DNA from: Paraburkholderia ginsengiterrae
Lineage (GTDB): Bacteria > Pseudomonadota > Gammaproteobacteria > Burkholderiales > Burkholderiaceae
Reading direction: 5' to 3'
Assembly (NCBI RefSeq): GCF_001645125.1
Contig: NZ_LXKA01000393.1
Location: 157,172-221,171, forward strand
DNA length: 64,000 nucleotides
Shown piece after piece: positions 9,478-18,281 of the stretch; within the stretch, counting starts at the first letter, position 1, and each line of letters opens with the position of its first letter. The position numbers and the translations under genes are program-made. Under the pieces are notes generated by a model. It was given only the letters and a program-made list of their open reading frames with translations. It was not told the origin of the DNA and did not search any database.

Positions 9478-10422
9478 ATGCCGACTTCGCGTCTTCCAAC
9501 ACCTCGCCCGATGCCCCGACTCATCCGCTTCACGCTCGCTGCACCGCTCATTTGCGCCGCGCTGCACGCGCAGGCCGCGATCACCGTCATCGACGACAGC
9601 GGCGCGAGCGTCACCTTGCCCGCCCCCGCGCAGCGCGTAATCAGCCTCGCGCCTCATGTCACCGAACTGCTGTATGCCGCGGGTGGCGGCGCGAAAGTGG
9701 TCGGCGCGGTGTCGTACAGCGACTTTCCACCTGAAGCGAAGCAGTTGCCGCGCGTGGGCGACAACAAGGCGCTCGACCTCGAACGCATCGTCGCGTTGAA
9801 GCCCGACCTGATCGTCGTGTGGCGGCATGGCAACGCGCAGCGTCAACTGGACCGCCTGCGCGAGATGCACATTCCGTTGTTCTTCAGCGAACCGCATCAT
9901 CTCGACGACGTGGCCGTGTCGCTGACGAAGCTCGGACAATTGCTGGGCACGTCGCCGGCCGCGGATGCGGCGGCGGCCGCCTACCGCCAGGACATCGCGA
10001 AGTTGCGCTCGCGTTATGCGAACCGGCCGCCCGTCAGCGTGTTCTATCAGGTATGGGATCAACCGCTAATGACGCTCAACGGCGCGCATATGATCAGCGA
10101 CGTGATCGCGCTATGCGGCGGCCGCAATGTGTTCGCCCAACTCGAACCGCTGGTGCCGACGGTCTCCACCGAAGCGGTGCTCGCAGCGAATCCGGAAGCG
10201 ATCGTCACGGCGGCGCCAGGCGCTACTCAACCGGACAGGACGTTGCCTCAACTCGGCCAATGGCGCGCATGGCCGAGTCTGACTGCGGTCGCGAACAACA
10301 ATCTGTTTGCGATCGACGGCGATCTGATCAACCGCCCGGCACCGCGCATTGCGCAAGGCGCGAGGCAATTGTGTGAGGATCTCGAAGTGGCGCGCTCGCG
10401 CAGAAAAGCCGGCGCGCAGTAG
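9478..10422 (+). CDS. btuF: Cobalamin ABC transporter, periplasmic binding protein
   Basis: A 314-aa class III (helical-backbone) binding protein. After a signal peptide (RLIRFTLAAPLICAALHAQA), the BtuF/FecB pattern is clear: ITVIDDSGASVTLPAPAQRVISLAPHVTELLYAAG, DFPPEAKQLPRVGD, ALKPDLIVVW and FYQVWDQPLMTLNG. Starts at 9478 and 9511 are both possible; the second gives a shorter signal peptide. It sits last in the plus-strand cobalamin block and faces the matching permease and ATPase (btuC, btuD) on the other strand, which lack their own binding protein. Vitamin B12 or cobinamide is the likely ligand; no ligand residue proves this. Confidence 0.88.
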   Translation: MPTSRLPTPRPMPRLIRFTLAAPLICAALHAQAAITVIDDSGASVTLPAPAQRVISLAPHVTELLYAAGGGAKVVGAVSYSDFPPEAKQLPRVGDNKALDLERIVALKPDLIVVWRHGNAQRQLDRLREMHIPLFFSEPHHLDDVAVSLTKLGQLLGTSPAADAAAAAYRQDIAKLRSRYANRPPVSVFYQVWDQPLMTLNGAHMISDVIALCGGRNVFAQLEPLVPTVSTEAVLAANPEAIVTAAPGATQPDRTLPQLGQWRAWPSLTAVANNNLFAIDGDLINRPAPRIAQGARQLCEDLEVARSRRKAGAQ

Positions 10423-10449
10423 TACGACGGAAATCAACCACGGCAAAGC

Positions 10450-11040
10450 TCACGCATTCCAGCGCACCAGCGACCACTGCTGCGTTTCATCATTCCTGCG
10501 CAAGCAGACAATCCCGGTCGTATCGAGCGACCAGCGCAGACAGCGTTCCAGCGGCACGTCCAGCACGATCGACGCGATAGCCCGCATCACACCGGCATGC
10601 GTGACCACATAAGCCGGCGACAACTCGCGCGTCTGCACGAACGCGCCGAGCCATGAGCGCACCCGCTCGACGAACTGCGCCACGCTCTCGCCGCCATGCG
10701 CGCGCGCGTGTTCGAAGTTGGTCGCCCAGTCGTCGAGCAGCTCACGGTCGATGTCGTCCCAGCGCTGCGCTTCCCAATCGCCGAAGTTCATTTCCTTCAG
10801 ACGATCGTCGTGACTGACCACGCAGCCGAAGTCGTTCGCCAACTCGACGGCAAGCGCAGAGCAGCGCGTCAACGGACTCGATATCAATACGCGTGGCGCG
10901 GGCACTTGCAAGGTCGCCAGCTTCAGGGCCAGCGCCGTCGACGAGATCTCGGCCCTTTGGGCGAGCGCCACATCGCTGTGGCCATAGCACACGCCCGCAT
11001 CGAGCGCGACTGCGGGATGACGGATCAGGACGATATCCAT
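10450..11040 (-). CDS. cobC: Alpha-ribazole phosphatase (histidine phosphatase family)
   Basis: Removes phosphate from alpha-ribazole-5'-phosphate or adenosylcobalamin-5'-phosphate in nucleotide-loop assembly. The 196-aa chain opens with the phosphatase motif LIRHP (catalytic His8), Arg in SSPLTRCSALA, the Glu of RLKEMNFGDWEAQ, and the second His in YVVTHAGVMRA. RHP replaces the more common RHG, which is usual for this CobC-like branch. It overlaps the cobS end by 16 bases, which, with the operon, makes the ribazole role likelier than a generic phosphoglycerate mutase. Confidence 0.88.
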   Translation of the reverse strand: MDIVLIRHPAVALDAGVCYGHSDVALAQRAEISSTALALKLATLQVPAPRVLISSPLTRCSALAVELANDFGCVVSHDDRLKEMNFGDWEAQRWDDIDRELLDDWATNFEHARAHGGESVAQFVERVRSWLGAFVQTRELSPAYVVTHAGVMRAIASIVLDVPLERCLRWSLDTTGIVCLRRNDETQQWSLVRWNA

Positions 11041-11801
11041 GCGAGCCCCACCAGATAAATGCTCAATTCAAAAATCTGCTGCGCGAAGCCGAGACAGTCG
11101 CCGGTGTAGCCGCCTATGCGTCTGACGAAATAACAGCCCAGGACGATGCGCAGCACAACCAGAACTGCCAGCACGGAGCCCGCAAAGCGCCAATCCGGCG
11201 CTTCGAGCCAGTTCGGCAACAGCAACCAGGGCACGCCGAATAGCGCTGCACAGATCAGCGCAGCACCGCTCAAGCGCTGCGCGACCGGCTTGGCTTTGCC
11301 TTCGGCACGCACATAGTCGAGCGTTGCCAGATAGCTGATTGCGAACGTCCGGCTCGCCGCATGCGCGGCAATCATCAGGCCCGCGGCGCGCATCGGCGGC
11401 AACGCGGCAAGCGTTTGCCACTTCAACCCTAGTGCAATGACGAGAGCAATGGCGCCAAAAGCCCCAATGCGCGAATCATGCATGATTCGCAATACATCTT
11501 CGCGTGTATAGGCGCCACCGAACGCATCGACACAATCTGCGAGGCCGTCCTCGTGAAACGCGCCGGTCACGAGGAGCGATGCAGCCATTGACAACAACAC
11601 CGCCACGCCCGCAGGAAACACCCGCAGCGCCGCGAGATAGACAAGCGCGCTCAATCCGCCGATCAATACGCCAACCAGCGGAAAATAGCGCGCCGCCGCG
11701 TTCAGATAGTGCGGCTCATAACCAACCCAGCGCGGCACCGGCACCCGCGTGAAATAGCCGAGCGCCGTGAAGAAGTAGCGCAGTTCCGCGAGCGGATTCA
11801 T
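11025..11801 (-). CDS. cobS: Adenosylcobinamide-GDP ribazoletransferase (cobalamin synthase)
   Basis: Integral membrane enzyme that joins adenosylcobinamide-GDP to alpha-ribazole (phosphate). The 258-aa chain has LRYFFTALGYFTRVPVP at the start, the conserved acidic loop TGAFHEDGLADCVDAFGG with the metal-binding DGLADCVDAFGG, then DSRIGAFGAIALV and five or more hydrophobic helices, ending GGYTGDCLGFAQQ. It lies between cobT and cobC in a minus-strand series controlled from the riboswitch ahead of btuB. Length and motifs are normal. Confidence 0.95.
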   Translation of the reverse strand: MNPLAELRYFFTALGYFTRVPVPRWVGYEPHYLNAAARYFPLVGVLIGGLSALVYLAALRVFPAGVAVLLSMAASLLVTGAFHEDGLADCVDAFGGAYTREDVLRIMHDSRIGAFGAIALVIALGLKWQTLAALPPMRAAGLMIAAHAASRTFAISYLATLDYVRAEGKAKPVAQRLSGAALICAALFGVPWLLLPNWLEAPDWRFAGSVLAVLVVLRIVLGCYFVRRIGGYTGDCLGFAQQIFELSIYLVGLAWISS

Positions 11802-11834
11802 AGGTGAACCAGGTACCTGTTCTCGTCTGACGGA

Positions 11835-12896
11835 TCAGACATCGCGATTTGCGACGCCTGCCGATTCGAAGCTCGCCATCTCGTTCACGAACGCCGCCGC
11901 CGCGCGCAGCAACGGCACCGCGAGCGCCGCGCCGCTGCCTTCGCCCAGACGCATGTCGAGCGCCAACAACGGCTGCGCGCCGAAATGATCGAGCATGCGC
12001 CGATGCCCCGCTTCGTTCGACGCATGCGCGAACACGCAGTACTCCCGCACGCTCGGCGCCAGGGCGTCGGCAATCAGCAATGCCGAGGTAGCGATGAAGC
12101 CATCGACCAGAATCGTCATGCGAGCCTCGGCCGCCGCGAGATAGGCGCCCGCCATCATCGCGATCTCGAAGCCGCCGAACGTGGCGAGCACCTCGAACGG
12201 ATCGGTGGAAACGGGGTGATGCGCGAGCGCCGACGCCAGCACGTTGCGCTTTCTGGCGAGTCCCGCATTGTCGAGCCCCGTGCCGCGCCCAACGCATTCG
12301 TCGATCGGCACGCCGCACAGACGGCTCATCAGACATGCGGCCGCGGAGGTATTGGCAATCCCCATCTCGCCGAAGCCGATCACGTTGCTGCCGAGCGCCG
12401 CGTGGTGCCGCACGCGCAGCGCGCCCGCCCGCATCGCGGCGAGTGCCTGGTCGCGCGTCATGGCGGGCTCGTGCGCGAAGTTGCGCGTGCCGGCCGCGAC
12501 CGGAATGTCGACGAGTCCTGCCGTCGACGGCAACGGCGTCGCGATGCCCGCGTTGACCACTTCGAGTTCGAGGCCCGCGACCCGGCTCAAGGCGTTGATC
12601 GCCGCGCCGCCCGCGAGAAAATTGGCGACCATCTGCGCGGTCACCGCCTGCGGATAGGGGCTGACGCCTTCCGCGGCAATGCCGTGATCGCCCGCAAACA
12701 CGATCATCGCGGGACGGTTCACGGTGGGATGCGTGGTGCGCTGAATCAGGCCCATCTGACGCGCGAGCGTCTCGAGGCGGCCCAGGCTGCCAGGCGGTTT
12801 GGTCTTCGTGTCGATGATGTGCTGCAACTCGGCGCGCAGCGACTGATCGAGCGGTTCGACTTCGGGCAGTCCGGGAAAACGTGGCAATGAAGTCAT
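11835..12896 (-). CDS. cobT: Nicotinate-nucleotide–dimethylbenzimidazole phosphoribosyltransferase
   Basis: Makes alpha-ribazole phosphate from nicotinate mononucleotide and DMB, activating the lower ligand. The 353-aa length is standard. Motifs: KTKPPGSLGRLETLA at the N-terminus, VFAGDHGIAAEGVSPYP, GEMGIANTSAAACL, GRGTGLDNAGLARK, FGGFEIAMMAGA and the catalytic Glu in LDMRLGEGSGAALA. It starts 36 bases after btuD and is followed by cobS 33 bases on. Confidence 0.96.
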   Translation of the reverse strand: MTSLPRFPGLPEVEPLDQSLRAELQHIIDTKTKPPGSLGRLETLARQMGLIQRTTHPTVNRPAMIVFAGDHGIAAEGVSPYPQAVTAQMVANFLAGGAAINALSRVAGLELEVVNAGIATPLPSTAGLVDIPVAAGTRNFAHEPAMTRDQALAAMRAGALRVRHHAALGSNVIGFGEMGIANTSAAACLMSRLCGVPIDECVGRGTGLDNAGLARKRNVLASALAHHPVSTDPFEVLATFGGFEIAMMAGAYLAAAEARMTILVDGFIATSALLIADALAPSVREYCVFAHASNEAGHRRMLDHFGAQPLLALDMRLGEGSGAALAVPLLRAAAAFVNEMASFESAGVANRDV

Positions 12897-12932
12897 GAGC
12901 GTTTCTGAAAAGAGTCTGTCTGGATTAAACGG

Positions 12933-13772
12933 TTAGCTTGCCGGCGTGTCATGATCCGCCAGCGATTCATGATACGAACGCGGCGCGGGAATCAATGCCT
13001 CGTGCTCCCCGTCGCGAATCAGAATCAACGGATAGCCAAACGCACGGCTTGCTCGCGCCGGGGTCAGCACGTCGCGCGCCGGTCCGGCATAGGCGCCGCC
13101 TTCGCCATCGAGCAGCAGCGCATGGGTCGCGAAGCGGCGCGCGAGGTTCAGGTCATGGCACGAAAACATCACTGTACGCCGAGGCTCGCGCGTCCAGGCA
13201 GCGAGCGCCTCGAGGCAGTCGATCTGATGATGCAGATCGAGATGCGACAGCGGTTCGTCGAGCAGCAGCAAGGGGGCGTCCTGGCACAACACCGCGGCCA
13301 GCGCCACGCGCTGACGCTCGCCGCCCGAGAGCGAGAGCACATCGCGTGCGGCGAATGCGGCAAGACCCAGCAGGTTCAGCGCGGCCATGGCCGCCTCGCG
13401 GTCAGCCTCGCGCTCCCAGCCCCAGCCGGTCAGGTGTGGGAAGCGGTTCAGCAGCACGATATCGAGCACACTCGCGCTGAACGCGTCAGGCGCGCTTTGC
13501 GGCATCAGCGCGCGCCGTTGCGCGAGAGGCAGCGGCGGCCAGTCGGCCACGCGCACGCCGTCGAGTTCGACATGGCCCGCCGCGGGCCGCAGCAGACCCG
13601 CGAGCGTGGACAGCAGCGTGGTCTTGCCCGCGCCGTTCGGACCGGCAACGCACCAGATCTCGCCGCTATAGAACGTATGCGTGAATGCCTCGAGCAAAGT
13701 GCGCGTACCGGCCCGCAAGGTCAGATCTTGCGCGCTGAGCACGGATGGGGAGGCGTCGTGAGCTTGCATCAT
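12933..13772 (-). CDS. btuD: Cobalamin ABC transporter, ATP-binding protein
   Basis: A 279-aa ABC ATPase of the BtuD/FepC class. Walker A is VAGPNGAGKTTLLS, the signature is LSLSGGERQRVALA, Walker B is APLLLLDEPLSHLD, and the switch His lies in MFSCHDLNLA. The start codon overlaps the btuC stop as ATGA, so permease and ATPase are coupled. The placement between btuC and cobT in an operon headed by the B12 riboswitch and btuB supports a corrinoid substrate rather than a siderophore. Confidence 0.9.
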   Translation of the reverse strand: MMQAHDASPSVLSAQDLTLRAGTRTLLEAFTHTFYSGEIWCVAGPNGAGKTTLLSTLAGLLRPAAGHVELDGVRVADWPPLPLAQRRALMPQSAPDAFSASVLDIVLLNRFPHLTGWGWEREADREAAMAALNLLGLAAFAARDVLSLSGGERQRVALAAVLCQDAPLLLLDEPLSHLDLHHQIDCLEALAAWTREPRRTVMFSCHDLNLARRFATHALLLDGEGGAYAGPARDVLTPARASRAFGYPLILIRDGEHEALIPAPRSYHESLADHDTPAS

Positions 13773-14824
13773 CTGCGGCGGCGCAACAGCATCCACAGAA
13801 ACACTGGCACGCCGATGATCGAGGTGATCACGCCAACCGGCAACTGGCCCGGCGCGATCACGGTGCGCGCGATCAGGTCCGCGCCCATCACCGCGACGCC
13901 ACCGCCGAGCGCGGCGCCCGGCAGCAGCATGCGCTGATCGTTGCCGAACGCGAGCCGCAGCATATGCGGCACGACCAGCCCGACAAAGCCGATGGTGCCC
14001 GCCGTCGTCACCGCCGCGGCCGCCGCCAGCGAGGCCGCCAGATACACCCGCAAGCGCAGCGGCATCACCGCGACGCCCAACGCCTGCGCGGCCGCGTCGC
14101 CACGCAGCAGCACATTCAGACGCGGCGCGGCGGGCACGATCGCCACCAGCACGATGACGAGCGTGGCGAGCGCCACCCATGGCATCGCGCCGCCGTTGAG
14201 GTCACCGGTCAGCCAGAACAGCATGCCGCGCAGACGATTGTCAGGCGCGAGGTTGAGCAGCAAGGTAATCAATGCCCCCCAACCCGCGGCGATCACCGCG
14301 CCGGTCAGCAGCAAACGGGGCGACGTGTCCTGCGGTTCGCCGCGCCACAACTCCCGGCGCGCGAGGCCGAGCACCAGCAGGATCGAAACGAATGCGCCGG
14401 CAAACGCGCTGGCGTCGACGATCCACCATGCGCAGCCGGCGATCATCGCGACGAGCGCGAAGGTCGCCGCCCCGCCTGATACGCCCAAAACATAGGGCTC
14501 GGCTAACGGATTGCGCAACAGCACTTGCAGCAGCGCGCCCGCCAACGCGAGCAATGCGCCGCATGCGAAACCGGCCAACGCACGCGGCAAACGCAGCGTG
14601 CGGACGATCTCGCCGGCCAGATCGGCGGAGCCGACAGGCGAACCATGCGACGGCATCAGCGCGGCCAGCACATGCATGGGTGCGAGCGCAACGCTGCCGA
14701 GCGCGAGCGATGCCATCAGCACCGCCAGCGCAATCACAGCGAGCGCGCACCAGATCGCGGCCGCACGCTTCGCGCTCATCACGCGCAGCGTTGCGGCAGG
14801 CATCGGACCCGAATGGCGATTCAT
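13769..14824 (-). CDS. btuC: Cobalamin ABC transporter, permease (BtuC/FecCD family)
   Basis: A 351-aa FecCD-family permease with about ten transmembrane segments. Landmarks are RLPRALAGFACGALLALAGALLQ, the conserved NPLAEPYVLGVSGGAA (usually NPLADPxxLGIxxGA), TAGTIGFVGLVVPHMLR, the ATPase-contact region, and PVGVITSIIGVPVFLWML near the end. It follows btuB by 27 bases and overlaps btuD. The family also carries Fe-siderophores; the riboswitch-headed operon points to vitamin B12. Confidence 0.9.
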   Translation of the reverse strand: MNRHSGPMPAATLRVMSAKRAAAIWCALAVIALAVLMASLALGSVALAPMHVLAALMPSHGSPVGSADLAGEIVRTLRLPRALAGFACGALLALAGALLQVLLRNPLAEPYVLGVSGGAATFALVAMIAGCAWWIVDASAFAGAFVSILLVLGLARRELWRGEPQDTSPRLLLTGAVIAAGWGALITLLLNLAPDNRLRGMLFWLTGDLNGGAMPWVALATLVIVLVAIVPAAPRLNVLLRGDAAAQALGVAVMPLRLRVYLAASLAAAAAVTTAGTIGFVGLVVPHMLRLAFGNDQRMLLPGAALGGGVAVMGADLIARTVIAPGQLPVGVITSIIGVPVFLWMLLRRRR

Positions 14825-14851
14825 CCGTGCGCTCTCAACGCAGCGTATCCG

Positions 14852-16744
14852 TCACTGCTGCTGCCAGCCGAGCGTGAGATACGCACCGCGCCGCGGCGAG
14901 TTATACGAGTAGGCCGTTTCATAGTCCTTGTTCAACAGATTCTGGATTTGCGCCGCCACGTACCATGCCTTCGTGAAGTTGTAGCGCGCCGACAGATTCA
15001 CGACGCCGTAGCCGCCCAGCTTGCCGCTGCTATCGTTACTCGGGCCGCTCACGATCCACTCGCCGCCCACGCGCCACCCCGCGATACTACGATTCACCGT
15101 CAGCGAGCCGAAGCGCCGCGCACGCCGCACGAGGTCGACATCGTTGTCGAGGTCGACGGGGTTTTGCAGCGTGACGGACGCACGCACGTCCGTCTTGCCG
15201 ACATGGCCGCTCCACGATCCTTCGAGCCCCTGCACTTTCGCACGGCCCACGTTCTCAGCCAGGTAGATGCCGGGCGACACCTGCGGATAGTCGATCAGAT
15301 CCGAATAGCGCGTCTGGAATGCGGTGACACGCATCACGCCGAGCGCAGTCGATGCGTACTGCAGCGCCGCTTCAATCGAGTGGCTGCGCTCCGGCTGGAT
15401 CGATGGATTGCCGCTGATTGGATAGTACAGATCGTCGAAGCTCGGTGCGCGAAACGAATCCGAATAGCTTGCGGTCACCTTCCAATTCCCGGTGATATCG
15501 AAACCGTAGCCGAGATAGTAACTGTTTGCTCCGCCAAAATCGGAATACTGGTCGCGCCGCACGTTGGCCTGAATCTGGTTGCGCCCAAAGCGCCCCGTAT
15601 AGCCGATAAAGCCCGAATCCACATGCCGGTCCGGCGCCGCGAACGTATCCGAGTCGAGGCTCTGATCGAGATGCTCGTAGCCTGCCTGCAGCTTCTGCTG
15701 CGCGGCCAGCGCGAAATCGTTCTGCCACGTGTACTGGCGATTGTCGGTGTCGAAGCGGCCGTTATACACGCCGTTGGTATTCGACACGCTGCGGTCATCG
15801 CCCTCGGCGACGACGAAGTGGGTCGTCCACCAGTCGGTCAGCTTGCCGTTCGCGAACGCGGAGACCTGTCGCACTTTGCTGTACAGATTGTTCAAATCGG
15901 TCGGCGCGCCATAGGCGTTGTCGTAGCTGTCGTTGCCGTTCGACTGGAAATAGCTGACGCCGGCGTCCCACTTGTCGTTGAACTTGTGGCGCAACGAGGC
16001 CGTGATGCTCTCGTTCAGATAGCCGTTTGCATTCGGATTGGCGTTGGGCGCCTCGAGGGGATTGAGCGACGAGAAGCCGTCGTCCTTCGAACGCGCGAGC
16101 GAAATGCTGAAGGTCGTGTTGCCGTCTTTATCCAGTGCACCGTTCACGCCCGCCTGCTGCGTCTGCGTGTGATAGCTGCCGTAGCCCACCGAAAAATTGA
16201 AACGCGGCGGATGGTCGCCGCCGTCTTTCGTGAACACCTGCACCACGCCACCGATCGCACCCGACCCGTATAACGCGGACACGTTGCCGTTCACCACCTC
16301 GACGTGATCGATCTGGTCGAGCGGAATCTGCGCGAGTTGCGACGAACCCAGGCTCACCGAATCGACGCGCACGCCGTCGATCAGCACCAGCGATTGCGTC
16401 GACGACGCCCCCCGCAAGAACAGGCTCGTGGTTGAACCCGGGCCACCGGTGCGCGAAATCTGCGCGCCTGGCGCGAGTTGCAGCAGGCCGGGCAAGTCGG
16501 TCGCGGTGGTGTCGGCGATATCCTGCTGATCGAACAGCGAAGTCTGCGGGATCGTATCGGCAAGTGCTTGCGGCCCGCGATCCGCGGTAACGACAACGGG
16601 CGACAATACCGTGGGCGATGGACTCGCGGTCGAGGCGTTCGCCGCCGGCGTAGATGGCGATGAAGACGAAGCGGCCTGCGCATGCGCGACGCTCGGCAGG
16701 CTCGCGAAGGCGAGTAACGCCGCGCGAGCGATAGGGGACAACAT
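14852..16744 (-). CDS. btuB: TonB-dependent cobalamin outer-membrane receptor
   Basis: A 630-aa outer-membrane receptor. The signal peptide (LSPIARAALLAFASLPSVAHAQA) is followed by a Ser/Pro-rich linker and a TonB box-like SPVVVTADRG, comparable to VVTANR of E. coli BtuB. The plug domain holds TDLPGLLQLAPGAQISRTGG, LFLRGASSTQSLVLIDGVRV and VEVVNGNVSALYGSGAIGGV; the barrel follows, rich in aromatic alternating strands, and ends in NSPRRGAYLTLGWQQQ. The ATG at 16744 has AGGAAT at a proper distance; a longer reading would run into the leader. It is first in the operon and directly downstream of a cobalamin riboswitch. Confidence 0.93.
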   Translation of the reverse strand: MLSPIARAALLAFASLPSVAHAQAASSSSPSTPAANASTASPSPTVLSPVVVTADRGPQALADTIPQTSLFDQQDIADTTATDLPGLLQLAPGAQISRTGGPGSTTSLFLRGASSTQSLVLIDGVRVDSVSLGSSQLAQIPLDQIDHVEVVNGNVSALYGSGAIGGVVQVFTKDGGDHPPRFNFSVGYGSYHTQTQQAGVNGALDKDGNTTFSISLARSKDDGFSSLNPLEAPNANPNANGYLNESITASLRHKFNDKWDAGVSYFQSNGNDSYDNAYGAPTDLNNLYSKVRQVSAFANGKLTDWWTTHFVVAEGDDRSVSNTNGVYNGRFDTDNRQYTWQNDFALAAQQKLQAGYEHLDQSLDSDTFAAPDRHVDSGFIGYTGRFGRNQIQANVRRDQYSDFGGANSYYLGYGFDITGNWKVTASYSDSFRAPSFDDLYYPISGNPSIQPERSHSIEAALQYASTALGVMRVTAFQTRYSDLIDYPQVSPGIYLAENVGRAKVQGLEGSWSGHVGKTDVRASVTLQNPVDLDNDVDLVRRARRFGSLTVNRSIAGWRVGGEWIVSGPSNDSSGKLGGYGVVNLSARYNFTKAWYVAAQIQNLLNKDYETAYSYNSPRRGAYLTLGWQQQ

Positions 16745-16849
16745 GGGATGAGATTCCTGTGGATAGCGTGCGCAGCCCGCTTCCCCGCAGGCCGATGCGT
16801 AACGAGGCGCCCGCGTATTTAACATTGTCGCGCGGGACAGTCCTCTCCC

Positions 16850-17042
16850 TCTGGCCGGTATCCGGGCTGGCGATGCATCGATCCCGCCTTCCCACGCGTA
16901 ACGCGCAGTGGCACACTCGCGTGTTGAACCTCGAACACACGATCAGGATCGACCTGCATGATGAATGCGGTCGCTTACCGTTGCGGGGGCAGCACAGGTT
17001 GGCGCGTTCAGGTGAACGGCGCGCCCTGCTTCCCGTTTAACT
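16850..17042 (-). promoter_or_regulatory. Cobalamin (adenosylcobalamin) riboswitch ahead of btuB
   Basis: Read on the minus strand, the leader shows the conserved parts of the Cbl aptamer in order: GGGAA near the 5' edge, CTGTGCTGCCCCCGCAACGG followed by TAAGC, the B12-box GTGCCACTGCG, GTGGGAAGGCGG, and the closing GCCAGCCCGGATACCGGCC. The start codon of btuB is about 105 bases further on. Binding of adenosylcobalamin is expected to repress btuB and the genes behind it (btuC, btuD, cobT, cobS, cobC). The edges are approximate. Confidence 0.93.
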
Positions 17043-17225
17043 GCGTGCGCCGTTGAAAAACGCACGCGAGCACCAGAGTGCGGCCAGTTTAGGAGCGGCC
17101 TCGGGGTCCGTCAAGAATGCCGGGGCCATAGGCAATATGTTCTGTTGCACGCGGCTTATCGTCCGACGCATGAGTACTTTTTCATCAAAGGTTCGATAAA
17201 AGGCGGCATAAAGCGATGTTGTTAC

Positions 17226-17240
17226 GTCTCGAAACGAGAC
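17226..17240. repeat. Perfect inverted repeat upstream of the zap genes
   Basis: GTCTCG-AAA-CGAGAC, a 6-bp perfect inverted repeat with a 3-base centre, about 60 bases before the start at 17300 and just upstream of a TAAAAT (17269-17274) that may be a -10 element. Could be an operator; no regulator is identified. The rest of 17043-17299 shows nothing else I can name. Confidence 0.4.
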
Positions 17241-17299
17241 AATTATCGGAACCTGCAGCAATCCGCGCTAAAATGCGATGTCTTTAGAGGACGCAGCAC

Positions 17300-17656
17300 A
17301 TGCTCACCGAACTCGAAACACTTTCACAGAATATCGGCAAGCTGATCGCGATCAGCCAGCGCCACAATGACGCGCGTCTCGCGCTCGAAGAGCAACTCGC
17401 CCAGGCGCGCGCCGAAGCCGAAGCCACGCGCACGGAACTTGCAATGCTGCGCGAGGAGCGTGATGCGCTGCAAGCGGAACGCGACGCACTGTCCGCGAAA
17501 ATCGACGACGCACAGGTGCGCCTGAATGCGATTATCGAAAAGCTGCCGCGTGCCCGCGCGCACAGCGAGCCGGATAACCAGCTCGATCTGCTCGAACCGG
17601 CTCAGCACGAAGCCGAAGCCGAGAGCGACGCGACCCGCCACGGAGAAAATGCATGA
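17300..17656 (+). CDS. Coiled-coil protein upstream of ZapA (ZapB-like)
   Basis: A 118-aa soluble protein, almost wholly helical: residues ~1-85 form a coiled coil (IGKLIAISQRHNDARLALEE, EATRTELAMLREERDALQAE and so on), followed by a short acidic tail (NQLDLLEPAQHEAEAESD). It overlaps zapA by four bases (ATGA), and such short coiled-coil proteins next to zapA are thought to act in Z-ring assembly, like ZapB. That role is inferred from place and shape only. AGAGGAC lies eight bases before the start. Confidence 0.75.
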   Translation: MLTELETLSQNIGKLIAISQRHNDARLALEEQLAQARAEAEATRTELAMLREERDALQAERDALSAKIDDAQVRLNAIIEKLPRARAHSEPDNQLDLLEPAQHEAEAESDATRHGENA

Positions 17657-17967
17657 CCACCAAGCAGATCGAAGTATCGATTCTCGGCGTGCCCTATCGC
17701 CTCGCCTGCTCGCCTGAAACCGAAGGTGCGCTGCTCGAAGCGGTTGCACGTGTCGACGCCGAGATGTCGAAGATCCGCAACAACAGCAACGTGCGCGGCA
17801 CGGATCGCATTGCCGTCATGGCTGCGCTGTCGCTGGCATCGGAACTGCTTAAGCTGCAAACGAGCGTGCGACACGGAGAAGCATTTCCCGCTGAGGAAAT
17901 CCGGCGTACAATGCACCAAATGAACGAGCAACTGGGTACTGTGATTCAGCAGTACAGCATGCAGTAA
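17653..17967 (+). CDS. zapA: Cell division protein ZapA
   Basis: A 104-aa Z-ring-associated protein that bundles FtsZ filaments at midcell. The chain begins with the FtsZ-binding beta domain (QIEVSILGVPYRLACSPETE) and has the ZapA helix with RVDAEMSKIRNNSNVRGTDRIAVMAAL, then a C-terminal coiled coil ending MNEQLGTVIQQYSMQ. It overlaps the upstream coiled-coil gene by four bases. The 6S RNA gene follows about 120 bases downstream, the conserved zapA–ssrS neighbourhood of proteobacteria. Confidence 0.93.
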   Translation: MTTKQIEVSILGVPYRLACSPETEGALLEAVARVDAEMSKIRNNSNVRGTDRIAVMAALSLASELLKLQTSVRHGEAFPAEEIRRTMHQMNEQLGTVIQQYSMQ

Positions 17968-18088
17968 AGTAGCCAGTAGCGGCATTGCAGTGTCTCAAGC
18001 AGCCGGTCCTGAGATCGGTTGCGGATTCAAACGGAATGTGTGAGCATTGGCTGGCAAACGTTTGAGTCCAATAGGTTTAGCATCATCG

Positions 18089-18275
18089 GTTTAGCTTCCC
18101 TGCCTGGTTCGCCAAGGTCATATATTCCTTGAACCAATGCCATGTGCACGGTTGCGGAAATTTGTAGCACGGGTGTGCGCGTCACTCTGTCTGATGTACC
18201 CGAAGTGTTGCTAACTGCGACCAATTCTGAACCCCCGGTTCAGGATGCCGGCCTAGCGGCTAAGGCGGGGACCTT
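18089..18275 (+). ncRNA. ssrS: 6S RNA
   Basis: No protein is convincing here, but the strand folds like 6S RNA, the RNA that mimics an open promoter and holds sigma-70 polymerase. Terminal stem: CCCTGCCT (18098-18105) with AGGCGGGG (18263-18270). Second stem: TGAACC (18130-18135) with GGTTCA (18237-18242). Inner stem: GGTTGC (18150-18155)/GCGACC (18217-18222), then GTAGCAC (18164-18170)/GTGTTGC (18205-18211) and GGGT (18171-18174)/ACCC (18198-18201). Position after zapA and a terminator directly downstream agree. A second TGAACC (18228-18233) can compete for GGTTCA, as expected for the release switch. Ends are approximate. Confidence 0.85.
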
Positions 18276-18281
18276 ATCTAG

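Noticed and set aside
14525-16273. 582-aa plus-strand reading across btuC and btuB
   Set aside because: Shadow of the receptor and permease genes; no domain or signal.
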